Shown: positions 12,518-25,760, counted from the stretch's first letter. The stretch is DNA of 64,000 nt from Eonycteris spelaea (GCA_003508835.1 PUFA01000143.1:2416501-2480500); one strand, 5' to 3'. Made by a program: numbers and translations. Notes: generated by a model from the letters alone, not told the origin.

Positions 12518-13815
12518 AGTCTGATCTGTTATCTATTGCCACAGTCTTCAGTGTCCTTGATGGGCACAATTAATTATAAAATGGGGGAATTATACTGCAA
12601 TGAAACAAAATGAATATCAGGATTTGAGCAAAACATTAAGTTCCAATTCTATATATTCCCACTAACTTCTCAAGTAGCATTCTATCACGTAGTGTCTTTT
12701 TAATCTGTACATTAGAAATTCTTTATCAAACCTAGCTAAAAAAAAAAAAAAAGACTTAATCCCATTTATTTATCCAGCCAGTTCCTTTAAATTGTTGAGC
12801 TATTTATTATTTTTCAAAGGCTTCATTATGCTTTTTCCAACCAGAACCAGGCAATGTCAAAGTGCTAGTTTATTTCATTTTCCATCCCATCTCTACCCCT
12901 GTCCTCCCCTGCCACTCAATTCTAAGGAGACTTTTCCCATTCATTCCTTTGGTATGAACCATTGGAAAATGTCCAAGAGCCATTTACAACCCCCCTCCCT
13001 ATAACTCTATCCCCTAACGCAACATTTGTGTCTTTTACAAATAAGTCTTTTGGAAAAAGAGCCTACATTGTTTACCAACTTCACAAAGCTTTTTTTTGTA
13101 AATAAACCAGCTTAAGTTTCATACGTGATCTGCTTTTTTTTTTTTTTTTTTTTTTTTTTTTTCCCAAAGAGGAAATCAATAGTATGTTTTGTGACTCTGC
13201 TTAAACGGAAACACAATTAAGTTTAACAGAGTAAGCCTGGGCCATACAGCAGTTGCCCAGGCTCAGTAGATGTCAATTAACTCCCCAATGTTTCCTTTTA
13301 GACAGATGTTCTCTAGGGAAACTTGCCAAAACACATGAATGTTCTGTTAGCAGCAAAGAAATTAAATAGAAAGCCACTTCCTCTTTTCCCTGAATGCATG
13401 CTTGAAAATCAGAAACCATAATTAAATGCATATGTGACATTTTTCACAATATGTTAGGTTGGTGGTTCTAATTATTACCGTACGTACCATATTTGATCTG
13501 GTTAGAACATGTGAAAAGTTATATACTTTTACATTAGTGTTTAACAACATATATAAACATTTAGGTATGAAAGGATTATAAGTTTTGCTAAAGGCATTGA
13601 GTTATTGTCAAAAAAGAGAAACTTTAACAATTATCCCTGCATTTTTTGCAAACCTTTTGTCACAGAACAAGCTGTTTTCAAAAGTAAAACTGTAAGGAAA
13701 CCCCAAATTGAGGAAGTGAAACTGAAATGTGTCAAATAAACAGATTATATTGTTGGAGCCAAGTCTTTTGGGGTTCTGCAGGATCTGAGAATCTGGAACC
13801 AGAGCTCACCTATCT
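12518..13815. other. Unique sequence, no gene seen
   Basis: No coding exon or named repeat was recognised apart from the T-run listed separately. A plus-strand frame at 12,792-13,004 has no recognisable motif. Confidence 0.5.
13134..13162. repeat. Poly(T) tract
   Basis: 29 uninterrupted T residues. No SINE or pseudogene body adjoins it that I can recognise. It could be the tail of an unrecognised antisense retroposon or a simple slippage tract. Confidence 0.9.
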
Positions 13816-14070
13816 CCTGTTCTCTTTGTGAAAGGTGAAGAAACAGAAGTGGAGGTTATGTGAATTGCCCAATATCACAGAGCAGGTGGCTGCCTGAAAA
13901 TTATTGATTCTACTATATTCCAGGCACTTTTCATACATGAATTCTAATCTTTACAACAAATAGGGAAAAGGGTCAAAAGTTTTAAGTAGCTTTTCTACTA
14001 TTATTTAACTTATAAAAGGCAGAACCTGGAGTGAAAGTCATACTCAGGTCTGAGGGTAAAACTTCCTTTG
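13816..14070 (-). repeat. MIR/L2 fragments, antisense
   Basis: Two pieces are recognisable: 'ggtgaagaaacagaagtgg' with 'gaattgcccaatatcacaga', then 'ccaggcacttttcatacatg' with 'ttctaatctttacaacaaa'. Both are antisense MIR/L2 landmarks. They may be two abutting copies. Confidence 0.65.
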
Positions 14071-14559
14071 TCTCAGGTGGAATGAGGATGTGTTTAGTCA
14101 GAGCTTCCCCTCCAAAGCGATAGGGTGTTAAATTAATCAAAAACAAGGCCATTAGACTGAGGTGACTCTATTGCTAGCGTAACATACATAAGCAAACCAA
14201 AATCTAAGCCTGTAAATCCTCAAGGTAAATAAATTGAAACTTAAAAACAACCAGTCATAAACAGCCAAGTAGCTTGAAGCTATTGTGGATCAATAAGTTT
14301 CTTACTTTCCACCTCTTCTTTGTAAAAGTCTCTCCCAGGCCCTGTTGGCAAAGCACTACTAACCACTTCTGGTTTGACATTGCCTGATTCCAGTGTTCAA
14401 ATAAACTTCTAAAAATTTTAATATGCCTCAGTTTATCTTTTAACAGGATGAAGAGATTTGTAATTTTTATATCTGTGACTTGTATTAACTTTGTATTGTC
14501 TGCTAGAAATATGGCAAGTAGTATGCAGTGATGCTTGAGCAAATTTGTATATCATCAGT

Positions 14560-14700
14560 TTATAAGATGTCAAAGCTGGAAAACCTTAAAGGACATCTTG
14601 TCCATTCCCTTCATTTTAAAGAAGAGGAATCTGAGGTCAAATAACTATGTGACTTGGAATAAGCAGCAATGAGTGAGGGTGTTTTGAAACCACCACCCTC
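14560..14700 (-). repeat. Ancient MIR/CR1-like repeat fragment
   Basis: 'aaagctggaaaaccttaaag', 'catcttgtccattcccttc' and 'aagaggaatctgaggtcaaa' match the 'gagctggaagggacctta' class of mammalian-wide repeats in antisense orientation. Confidence 0.6.
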
Positions 14701-16025
14701 TGGCATCCTCATATCTCTAATTCTAGAGCAGAGGGTGAATGTAGTTTGGGTTCTGTTGGCAATCTCTAAACGTTAATGTATCTTCTTAGGCTGTGAAGTC
14801 AGTGGGAATGACATGCTAGGTCACCCAGTAACTATTGCATAGGAGGAGAAATCTCCTAGGATGTTTAAGCATTTAGATAACCCAGCCAATTAATACAGTT
14901 TTCTTAATGTTATTTACTTAATGTAGAGAACAGTTAATCAAAATCAAACTTCTCCAGCTATTGTTGGCTATTTCCATCTAATTGACAAGGCTGAAGTGGC
15001 CACCCAGAGAGAGCCTCTGTAATCCCCATTTGTGGCTACAGATTAACTTTGTGGTTAGAGGGAAGTTAAGATGCCTTGAAGTCTAGACACAGAGGCTCAT
15101 CTTTAAAAGTAGAATACAGGGACAGTTATAAAAGCACAGCTAAGGAGTCTGCTGGACTAATGATAACTACAAGCGACTGCCCTAGTGCTCCCTCCTGACA
15201 AACTATTAGAAACCACTGTGAATTATAGAAAGATGAAAGTGGAGATCAGCTTCCTTCCCCCTCCTGTTCCTCTAATGCATTTTGAAGTTTGATGATATCA
15301 TAGGACCAGTTTTATTCATTTCTAGCTGTGAAGCAGATCACAATTACAACTGCAAAGTTGCTTTTAAAAAACTCACATTTTAAGGAGTGTTTTAACATCA
15401 TATGGTTGGATAGTGACAGGATACAGCACAACAAGATACAACACAAAGACAACAGGAAATGGTAACAGAAACATTTTCATTATCTCTACATTTTTCCATT
15501 CCTGCTTTTCATTTCAAGGCTGTTTGGGACAGAAATTATTGCTAGTACTCAGAAAGGACAAAACTACTATGATCTCACAGGAATGGACAGTTGTACAGAA
15601 GAGGTGGTGGTGAAGTTCAGGATGCCTATTCTTTACATTGTCTTACAATAAAGAATGTTCCCTTATTCCTTCTCTTCAGTTGTTCCACTTCCAATGGTCA
15701 TATTTCTTTTATTCTTTCCTTATTAAAGTGCATACATGGGATTAAAGCTAATTAAAAATAAAACATGAGGAACTACCTCAGAAGATGAATCACTAAATTC
15801 CCAAAGGGACCTCAAAATTAGGTTCATCATACTATTTTTCAGTATTTATTAAAAACCTACTAAGTAAAGTGTTGACTGAGAACTGTGCAAAATGCAAAAG
15901 AATCACATAAACTAATAACAAGGAAAATAAGTGTTACTTGGAAGTGATGGGACTGTGGCATGTTTTATGAAGGATTCTAGTATGAATCTGACAGTAAAAA
16001 AGCACACAACTGTTGCTGAACATCT
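14701..16025. other. Unique sequence, no gene seen
   Basis: No recognisable repeat or coding exon. A 66-codon plus frame at 15,413-15,613 has no recognised motif. Confidence 0.5.
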
Positions 16026-16120
16026 TTGCCATGCACTGGAAGTGCCTCAGTATCTCACAAAAGCCTCCAGCAGCCCTCATGAAGAAAAGTAATTTCTTTT
16101 CAATTTACGGATTTGGAAAT
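16026..16120 (-). repeat. MIR/L2 fragment, antisense
   Basis: 'cctccagcagccctcatgaa' followed by 'caatttacggatttggaaat' matches the antisense MIR/L2 block that normally reads like 'acaaccctatgaag' and 'ttttacagatgaggaaa'. Confidence 0.55.
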
Positions 16121-16774
16121 TGTCATCATAAAAGTTAGATAATTCACCACAAGGCATATAAACCATAAAGGTATTTATTTTTTTAAAAAAATATAACGAT
16201 ATTATATTAGCTGCAGGTATATATATAGTAATTTGACATTTATATACCTTATAATTGATCACCACATGATTACAATTTATTTTTAAATGATATACCACAT
16301 TGGACGTTTGGGAAAGACAGTGAGATGAATGTAATGTTAATTATCTATAGTAAAAGAACACTAGAAAGCAGATAGAGGAGACTCAAAATGGGACAGACAC
16401 CCTCAAATTGGAGAGAAGAGGCAAAGATGAGAGCAGATTAAATACCACACATAGAAGATGTAATCTGATGAAAACCAAACAACTTCTGGACAATAACTTC
16501 TGCAGCAATACTTTGGACTAGAGTAAAGTTACTTGCAATGATTGTCCATGTTCTGACTCAAACTCCCTTTCTACTCCTCAGTCTACAGAATACCAAAGCT
16601 AATCAAATAAAACTATGATAAATCTAGTTTTAACCTTTTTTTAAATATGAAAATGAAAAAAATTAGATAGAGACCTACATCAATCTAATTCCAAATTTAC
16701 TTTAAGTCAATCTTGGATAAACAGATTGCCCTATTCAAAATAATCAAAAAATAAGCAAGCAAGAAAAAAGAAAT
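16121..16774. other. Unique sequence, no gene seen
   Basis: AT-rich sequence with no recognised gene or transposon up to the left edge of the rearranged L1. Confidence 0.5.
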
Positions 16775-18214
16775 TGCCAGGTCCATTTTTAACTAGATTG
16801 ATATATGTTGTTGAGTTGTATGAATTTTTTATATATATTTTGAATTAGCCTCTTATCGGAGTGTTGTTTTGCAAATACCTTCTCCCATTCAGTTGGTTGC
16901 TTCTGTCTTGATGATGGTTTCTTTGCTGTGTAAAACTTCTTGTTTGATATAGCCCCATTCATTTGTTTTGCTTTTATCTCTTGCCTTTGAGTCATATTCA
17001 TAAAGCATTTTCTAAATCCAAAGTCCATGAACCTATGTTTCTTTATGCAATTTATTGTTTCAGGTCTTATATTTAGTCTTTGATCCATTTTGAGTTAATT
17101 TTGTGTCTGACAGATAGCAATCTCATTTCATTCTTTTGCATGGCTTCCAGTTTTCCCAGCACCATTTATTGAAGACTTTCTTTTCTCCATTGCATGTGTT
17201 TGGCTCCTTTGTTAAAAAATTATTTTCTCATATATACATGGTTCATTCTGCACTCTTAATTCTATTCCACTGGTCTGTGTGTCTGTTTTTCTGCCACTAC
17301 ATTTATTTTGATTATTGTCACTTTGTAGTATAATTTGAAGTGTCAGGTGATACCTCCAGCTTGTTCTATTTTTTCAGGATCATTTTGGCTATTTAGGATA
17401 TTTGGTGATTCCATACAAATCTGATCATTTCAACTTCACTGAGATTAGGGAAATGCAAATTGAAACCACAATGAAACACCACCTCACAACTGTAGAATGG
17501 CTGTCCATCAATAGACAATAATAATTTTGAAGATGTTGCGGGGAGAAAGAACCCTCATACATACTGCTGGTGGAATGTAGATCAAACAACCACTATGGTA
17601 AACAGTATGGAGGTTCCTCAAAACTTAAGAATAGATTAACATATGACCCAGCAATCCCTCTTCTGTGTACCTACACCCAAAATTTGAAAACATGTACTCA
17701 TAAAGATAGATACACACCATTTTTACAGCAGCATATCCATGATGGCTAAGACATGGAAACAATCAAAGTACCTTTTACAGATGATGGATAAAGATGTGGT
17801 ACATATATAAAATGGAATTATTACTCAGCTATAAAAAACTGAAATATTGCCATTTGCAGCAACATGAATGGATCTTGAGATACCAAGTTAAGAGAATAAG
17901 TCAGCAGAAAAATTTGAGACCATATGATTTCACACATATGTGAGATATAAAAACTGAAAACAACAAAGAACAAGATAAACAGAGACTCGTGGCATGGACA
18001 ACAGTTAATGGTTACCAGAAGGAAGAGTGAGGGCATGGAGAGTAGATAAAAGTAAAGGGTCAGATAAATGGTGATGGAAAGAAATTAACTTTGTGGTGAA
18101 CATACATATAATATACATATGATGTTATTATTGAGTTGTACACTGAAACCTATGTGATTTAATTACCCATTCACATCACCGAATTTAATAAAAATTAAAA
18201 AAAATTAAAAAAAG
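16775..18214 (+). mobile_element. L1 with 5' inversion (twin priming)
   Basis: The left part, 16,775 to about 17,425, is L1 ORF2 in antisense orientation. Its reverse complement encodes family features such as 'LNIRPETI', 'FYTAKKPSS' and 'QPTEWEKVFAKQ'. At about 17,425-17,430 the orientation flips to sense, starting at 'agggaaatgcaaattgaaac'. It then runs through the end of ORF2, the 3' UTR and a broken A-tail ending at 18,214. In L1 coordinates the inverted part lies directly upstream of the sense part, with only roughly 100 bases missing. That arrangement is the signature of twin priming in a single insertion. A target-site duplication longer than a few A-rich bases was not seen. Confidence 0.85.
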
Positions 18215-18811
18215 TCATCATGCTTTTGAAATTATATCACAGTTCAAAGAAAGCATAATCTCAAGATTATCATAGCATCTCTTTTTAAAATAGGTTTACT
18301 GCAGGAAAATGTTTTATTTAATTTAACATGTTTCATATACACCAAATCACTGAATTAAATAAATGCAGTAGAAAGTCATAAAGAGAAAAAATCTTAAATA
18401 AGAAAATTTGTACAATATGAAAGACATAATTTTGCAATTAAAATTGTAATATAGTCTTCATATGCTGCATATGAGAGAAAATTAATTTAGTAGGGACAAA
18501 TTTAATGCTTTAATATAGAGTTCAGTGAACAAGGTAAAGAGATCAATCAATTTGATAGAGATAAGATCATTCAGTGGATTATATAAGATTATATTAGAAT
18601 CTTCATTTCTGTGTGCAGACACTTAATATTTCAGACATCCAAGGGGATCTTGAAAACAACAATTCAAAATGTGCTTTAACAAATTAAGACAAAAATCAAA
18701 ATAAGAAATTTGAACAGTGTTTATATTTAACAATACTATAATGTATACTTAATATTTTCTTAAGAGAGTAGATCGTAGGTGTTCATATACAAAATCTAAA
18801 AAAAATATAGA
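18215..18811. other. Unique AT-rich sequence
   Basis: Nothing recognisable lies between two L1 elements. Confidence 0.5.
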
Positions 18812-19757
18812 AGGCGATTCACACCTGTTAAGATGTCTATTATCAAAAAACAAATACAAAAATAAGAGATAATATGCTATCGAGTGGAGAAAAGGAACAC
18901 TAGTACACTGTTGGTGGAATGAAATCTGGTATAGCCACTACAGAAAACAGTATTAAGCTTCCACAAGAAATTAAAAAAAGAACTACCATATGACCTAGAA
19001 ATTCCACTTCAGGGCTATAGCCAAAGAAAAGGAAATCATTATCTTGAAGATGTTACTCCCATGTTCATAGCAGCATGATCACAGTAGCCAAGGTATGGAA
19101 ACAATCTAAGTGTCTGTCAGTGGATGAATAGATAAGAAATATATACCTACAATCTATATCTATCTATATATGTATCTACCTATCATCTATCATTACCTAT
19201 CTATCTATCATCTATCTATCTATCTATCTATCATCATCTATCTATCATCTATATATCATCTATTTATCTATCTAACACACACACACACAAATAAAATATT
19301 ATTCAGTCTAAAAAAATACTGTCGTTTATGACAACATGGAAAAACTGGAGGTGTATGCTAAGTGAAATAAGCCAGACAAAGACAAATATCATGTATCATT
19401 TAAATATACAATCTTTAAAAAAAAAAGTCCAAACTCACATAAAAAGAGTAGAAAGTATTTCCAGTGGAGTAGGGTAAATAAAAAGAGGTTGGTAAAAGGT
19501 ACAGACTTTCAGTTATAGAATGAATAAAATCTGAGAATCTAATTTAGAACATGTTGACTTATAACACTGTACTGAAGAATCAAAATTACTGAGAGAATAG
19601 AATTTAAATGTTTACATGTTCTCACCATAAAAAAAGTAAATATGCGAGATGGATGTTAATTAACAATGGGGAGAATCTTTCATAATGTATATCAAATAAT
19701 CGAATTGTGCGCTTTAAATATCTTATAATTAATTGTCAATTATATCTCAAAAAGTGC
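18812..19757 (+). mobile_element. Older L1 3' end with internal microsatellite
   Basis: Sense L1 ORF2 C-terminal sequence ('cacacctgttaagatgtcta', 'cactgttggtggaatgaaat', 'gaactaccatatgacctaga') runs to 19,150. It is interrupted by a TCTA array and resumes with 'aaatattattcagtc' and 'taagtgaaataagccagaca'. A 3' UTR follows and ends at 'ttatatctcaaaaa'. The microsatellite replaced the usual AT-rich stretch before the 'ggaatattattcagcc' motif. The element is strongly decayed. Confidence 0.85.
19150..19292. repeat. (TCTA)n/(TCATCTA)n microsatellite
   Basis: Impure TCTA/ATCT repeats with TCATC variants, followed by a CA run at 19,275-19,289. The array is embedded in L1 ORF2. Confidence 0.9.
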
Positions 19758-19764
19758 GTGGGGA

Positions 19765-19915
19765 AAGGGCAGGAAGAAGCTTTTTAAGTAATGATACATT
19801 TAAGGCATAGGTTATGGTGATGATTCACATTATATACTTATCTCCAAACTCATCAGGTTGTACACATGAAATATGTACAGGTTTTGGTATGTCAATCATA
19901 CCTCAAAAAAGGGTC
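19765..19915 (+). mobile_element. Old L1 3'-terminal fragment
   Basis: The block 'tatggtgatgattcacatta', 'ccaaactcatcaggttgtac', 'gaaatatgtacaggttttgg' and 'tatgtcaatcatacctcaaa' is the terminal 3' UTR of an L1M-type element in sense orientation. It is distinct from the L1 tail just upstream. Confidence 0.7.
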
Positions 19916-20131
19916 TTAAAAAAATTCAAGAATGGCCAACAATGGGAAGAACTGAGGTGAAAAGTGAGATCAGTTATATGTACCTACATAATTTCTAAGA
20001 TGGTTAGGAACTTAATGCAAATGGGGTAAGGTCTTTTGAAGACTAAGTACATAATGTAATTAATTGCAATAATATTTAAAAAAATCTCATTTATGTATAG
20101 TAAATATATAAATCTTCCATACACTATACAA

Positions 20132-20151
20132 ACACACACACACACACACAT
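20132..20151. repeat. (CA)n microsatellite
   Basis: About ten CA units. Confidence 0.9.
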
Positions 20152-20189
20152 ATGTTTTAGATATGTAACTATTTATATACTCAAAAATG

Positions 20190-20262
20190 TATATCAGGCT
20201 TTCCTGGTGTGAATCCTGTTTTACCTCTTGGTTTTGTGGGATTTTGAGCAAATATCTTTACA
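20190..20262 (+). repeat. MIR fragment
   Basis: 'gtgtgaatcctgttttacct' and 'gggattttgagcaaat' match the MIR segment around the 'gaatcccggctctgcc' and 'gaccttgggcaagt' landmarks. Confidence 0.55.
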
Positions 20263-20689
20263 GCAGCCACATACATACACTCAAACACCAAGCACACACA
20301 TAACACCCATGTAATAGGATAGTCCAACAAAACACTCATAATTAATATATATAGTTAAAAGAATTATGGAATTTTTCTTATTTTCTCAAACATTTCTTGT
20401 CCTACTCAAATTTGCAAAGTAATTATTTATCACTTCAGTAATCAGAAAATGTCATTAAATACAAGAAAAGAGGTATTAAAAAATAAAACTGTAATTCTAA
20501 CTAAGGATCTTCTCTGCAAATTAAATCTTCCATACAAAGGAATCTGGGTTGAGTTTCAGTTGAACCTATAGTGGTAAGCTTATATCATACATGTCCCTCT
20601 ACAAATCTTAAATCTCCAAATCACATAATTAGAATTATTGACACTTTTGAATATTTATTAATTATTGACATTATGACAGGAATGGAGAA

Positions 20690-20845
20690 CACTGCTGAGA
20701 ACAGAGCACTGGTCAAATAACCTAGGCTTGTTTCCTACTCAGTCCTTACATATTCATATCATCTTACCAGGGTAAATATGTAAACTCTTGGGTCTCACTT
20801 TTTAACCTATAAACTAAGAATAATAAATAATTATATCATGGCTTA
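20690..20845 (+). repeat. MIR fragment
   Basis: 'gaacagagcactggtcaaat' at the head and 'tttttaacctataaactaag', 'aataataaataattatatca' in the core follow MIR order on the plus strand. Confidence 0.65.
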
Positions 20846-23800
20846 ACTCTGAGAAGGAAGCCAGTTATGGCTGATGGAACCTGAGTTTAGGAAAACTGCA
20901 GAGTATCTTCAAATGTTAGAGCTGACTCCAGAGTTCTACCTCATGCCTTCGATTTCTCTCAGTCCTCAGCTGGTCTCCTGCAGAGTTTGTTATCTCTATC
21001 CTTCTGCCTGGCTGAAAATATTTGTGTTGCACAGAACTCTTCCACTATTGACAAATCATTTATTTGGAATTTTTGAAGCTCTATCCTATGATATTCACAG
21101 CTGCCATATTGTGATCATTTAAAGTTCTATTCAGCATAAATGTTATTAGAAATCAAATAAAAAAATTACACGATTTCCATTCTAACTCAGAAAAACTTAT
21201 ACAGACATTATAGCCAAGGTATGTAGGCTAGACCTCCAAGCTCCTTTAAAATTCTGACAATACAATATGTATTCTCTATGTAGATAATGTGTCTGTAGAG
21301 AAATAAAAGGTAAGTCACAGTCACTTTTCCAGATACTTTGCCTTTGTTTTGTAGTTGCATACTGAGAATATTCATTCTTCTCTTCTTTTGAATTACTCCC
21401 CTGTTCTTCGGTTTCTGTAGTTCTTGCCTGAATAGAATCAAGTTAAAATACAGATATTGGCCAGTTCCAGGCTATTATCTGGAGGTAAAATTTGGATAGC
21501 AAGCATAAACCTAGCATTTTGGAGGTACCTTGAGGCTTGCTTAACTCACCAGATGAGTTATTTCATTTTAAGAAGCTACTCTTCCAAAGACCAATCAATA
21601 AGACAAGCGTTTCAACCTCTGGTCCCATATTTGACTCAGTTCCAGTGCAGCACCAAGTTTCCTGAATGTATCAGTGGAATGTGTTGGTGTTATTTTTCAT
21701 TTTAACTGTCACCTAGCCAATTGATTAATTAATTTTTTTAAGATCAACGAACTCCTAGGACCTCCCAAATCAGAATAAAATTGAAAAGTCATGTTAATTA
21801 TTCTCACATCAGAAACTAAAAAAAAATGCTAAGATTTGATTTTTCTCATGAGTAATTATGAAACATATATATCACATTTTAAAAGCATTTTATAACAAGG
21901 GCCACCTAACTAATCTCCAATATATTATTCTCTTCGAAGAAGAATGAAACCTTTAGAACATTGTTCACAAAATATGTTTGTGGTATTATATCATTACATA
22001 TGAAAAATGGTGAAATTTGCAGTCGACAACTAAAATATTTTCAAGGACACCATATAAAGAGAACACCATATTTTCAAACCTTAAACAGATGTACAACTAC
22101 TGGAGGCTCAGTTCCTTGAGGCCCTTTTTGAACTGGGAAGTATCACCCAGATGTTGTTACCTGGAAGGCCTTCAACAACTTGCATATTTTGTCTAACATA
22201 ATAGGACAGTGACCCAGCTCCTTTGTTCAGAGGTGTAGCACAAATGTAGCAGAAAATGCAATTGCCCAGCGTGGTGGCTGTCACTGATTTCTTCTTCACC
22301 TTGATAATAAACTGAATCATCTTGTCTGACTAAGGACTGAACTTTCATGCTCCATTTATTTTAGTCATACTCCACTGACATATGGTTAGTAGAATGGACA
22401 GAAGTTAACCTCAACCTTTTCAGCTCCCAGAAATACTTTTGTCTGTTTCATCTGATTTAACATTAGCACATATGTGTCTTACAAATCTTTGTTAAATACA
22501 CTAACCTTAATGTTTGGCAAAGGACACTGCTGAATCTGATTCATTTAAAACATGGAAGGATGAGAAACCAAGAATTTCACAAGATTGCTTTTTGTTAAAA
22601 AATGCTTTATTAGTCAGGACTGCCAAATGGGGAGTGTATCAAAGGTAATGCTACTACAAAGAAAGAAAAGTACTTTTCTTCCCCTAACATATGTTTTGCA
22701 GCTGAGCCCTGATCTCAGTTTTAAATCTTGTTTCATGAGGCCTGAAGCCCAAAAGTCTCTGATGATTTTTTCCCCTATCTTCCCAGACTTTATATTCAGA
22801 CATTGAACATTAAACTGAATGAACATAAAGTACTAACGTGCAATTCCATCTCTATGTAATCAAGACTTCAAATGATATGTTTGTCCAAAGGAAAAAGTAA
22901 AACAAACAAAAAAAGTCACTTTTGCTAGTTGGAAAAGCATCCTAGGGAAGCTCCATGTTCACCCCCTCCCCCACCACAAATATTCTTTCTTCTTCTTTTC
23001 AAAAGTGAGCGAAATGAGAAATAAAATACAAAGAATAGAAGAGGAGAGAAAATTTTTGAAAATTGGCAGAACAAAATGTGAAGATTCAAAAATGTTGTTA
23101 ATGGATATAGAGAAAGGAGTGTCACAGCAAAAGGAAGAGTGGTTGGTGTTAACACACATTTTTAAGGTACATAACACTAATGCTAATTCCATTGAAAAAA
23201 TGTAGGTGTTCCTGAAGGATGAAAAGGTTAAGGCTTTATATCCTGCTCACCATATGTCAGTGATTTATGACTAAAAATAATTGCTGCAGTGCTTCCTCCA
23301 CTCAGAATAAGAGAAACTACAGGAAAAAAAAAAAAGATCAAATTTGCAAGTTCTGCTCTTTTATGAGGTTTTATGATTCTTTAGCTAGCCCACCCCTAGT
23401 CTTGATAACTTTGAATTTTATTTTTGCAAGTTTCTTCTCAATGTTCACAACTCCACTCAGTTATTGAGGAGACTGACCTTTCCATTCCAAACCTTTCCAA
23501 ATTTTCTTTGTCCTTTATTATCCTTAGAGTAACAAATGAAATCATGCAAACATTTGTACTGACAGTTCACTAATTTACAATCTCTATCTCTTAAAGAGAA
23601 CTCTTCTAGCTCCTCCCCTGTACTCCACAACTCCAGTTGTTTATGGAAGGTCTTGCGAGTTCATGAACAAGTCTGCTTATATGGTAGGAATGATACTCTA
23701 TAACATTCATCACTGCTTCATGAAAACAAGTCTCTGCAATCCTATGCAGACATAGGAGAGTCCCTGCTTGTGAACACCACTGCTCTGTTGGGACCAAGAA

Positions 23801-25587
23801 GCCCAAACATTCCTCCAGCCCATACAGCCACTCTCTTTTCTTCCTCCTCTAAATACAGAAATATTATTTTGCCTTGGTCTCTTCTGAGTCTTTTTTCTGT
23901 GGCAGAATGAGGGCGATGGCATATTCCTCTGTGGGTCATATACTGTTAGAAGCACTCCTAAAATAGAGTTATTTGGACCAACTTGGGGTATCACTTTTAA
24001 TGAAAAAACCTCTTTTAGGTGTATTTACTGACTTCTCTAGAATTTAGATGTGCTGGAAAATTAAAGCCAGAAATACATTCATTAGGAAGACAACCTAATA
24101 AAAATTCATATTCTACACCAAATACCTACTCTCTACATTCATCGAGGTCATCATATCTTATTCCTCTTTTTTTTTTTTCCAAGTGATCACTCAGCCTTCC
24201 CACCAATAAACTTTCCTTGGGCAATTCACCAGAGCCTCTGATTTGCCAAAAAATCCCTTCACTCTACCAGAAAATGGTCTCCTCTTGTAGATCTTCCATT
24301 TAGACACCAGACATACCAAGGCTGTATATATATGTTATATATAATATGTAGACATATTATATATTATGAGTCTCTTAAAACTTAGGCCAATTTCAGCTCA
24401 ATTGTTAAATTGAATATTCAATGCAGCACGAAGATTTAATAGATTTCACATTCTTAAAATAATTACCAAATTCAAGATAGAAACTTACAAAGAAAAATAT
24501 TTAGAGAGATAAGTTTCATGGTTACTATCTCTTTAGCTAGCTTGCAGTTTGGGCCCTACTATATAGAGGTTATAAAGTAATTTTAGAAATAAACCTCTTG
24601 GAACAAATAATGGTGTGATATGAGTTCCACCATTTTGAGACCTAGTGAGAGGGCTTCCCAGGATTCCTTGAAAAATTTGATTTGTGTCTCCTGCAGCTGA
24701 AACATTTACAGTGGGCTCATGTCAGATTTTACCTGTTAAATATAAAGGTAGACAAGGGGCTGACTGCTCCAAAGCTGAGAAATGTAAGAGCCAGAAATGG
24801 TGTATATCCTATAATTTGCTTAACCAAAGTTTTAAAAGTCACATGAGATAGTTTTTGTCCAAGAGAAATACCTAAAGGCCCAAATAGGGCTCAGCAAAAA
24901 AATAGCTGAAGGAAGGCCAAACTGGGAAAGCTCAAGACCAGTCTAAGATGGTACCAGGGGAATAATACTCTTTTACACTACCTTTTCTGCTTCCCTACAA
25001 CCTGTTATGCCATCCACCCCTTCACAAATCAGTAGTTATCAAGTGAAGGAGAGGTGATCCAAAATGAGGAAGAAGATGACCATAATCTCTTCTTCCAGAG
25101 CAGATTGCTTACTCTAAGAGCCCTCGTAGTAGTGAGATGAGAAGGAAGGCATGCTCTTAAATGAAGGATCTGAATATTTTAATTTTTAAATTGAGACATG
25201 ATTTTCTGATATGAACAGACTAGAAAGTCCCTGACCAGAAAATCATAGAAATGATAAATTTTTATTCAGAGTCGTAGAATACTAACCTCAGTAATTAAAA
25301 ACAACAGGACAATGATAATACAAAATAAAGTTGTTCTATAAAGGCACTCCATGAATCCTTGTGTTCAATATACCAGGTATGGTAACCACAAATCCCAGAT
25401 GACAACAGCTAAATATCTCATGCGGTTATATCTGGTTGAATACCTTTTTTTTTCCTTTTTTGACCCTTCAAATCCATGTGAAACTTCATGTTTCTAATAA
25501 GAACAACTTCTCTAATGTTTCCCACTTCACCAATTATACCAGAGTTAACAATCATATACATTTTAAAGGTGGAAGTAAAGTTGGCAT

Positions 25588-25760
25588 TGGGTTCAGTGAT
25601 CCCCAATCTTTATGTGCAAATGAATCACCTAGACTCTTGTTAAGACTCAGACCATGATTCAGTATTTCTGACATGCAGCTTGAAAATCTGTGTTTCTAAC
25701 GTGCTCTAAGATGATGTCAATGCTGCTGGTTCATGAACCATATTATGCATAGCAAGACTC
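25588..25760. mobile_element. hAT-Charlie non-autonomous element (MER5-like)
   Basis: 'cagtgatccccaatctttat', 'gtgcaaatgaatcacctaga', 'gattcagtatttctgac', 'gtgtttctaacgtgct' and 'gatgtcaatgctgctggttc' match, in order, a MER5-type element that normally starts with 'cagtggttctcaaactt'. It is a fossil DNA transposon without coding capacity. Subfamily from memory only. Confidence 0.7.

Larger units (their letters stand above)
19916..25587. other. Mostly unique sequence, no gene seen
   Basis: Apart from two MIR fragments and a CA run listed separately, I recognise nothing in this stretch. Open frames of 65-95 codons are scattered on both strands and overlap one another, which is expected by chance. 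The minus frames at 22,108-22,320 and 23,710-23,994 have a less biased amino acid mix than most, but I could not match them to any protein. Confidence 0.5.

Noticed and set aside
13134..13162. Poly(T) as the tail of an antisense processed pseudogene or SINE
   Set aside because: No gene-like or SINE-like body could be recognised on the adjoining side, so only the tract itself is reported.
23606..23994. Overlapping minus-strand frames as a possible gene
   Set aside because: Three mutually overlapping frames, none with a recognisable motif, splice pattern or relation to a known protein.
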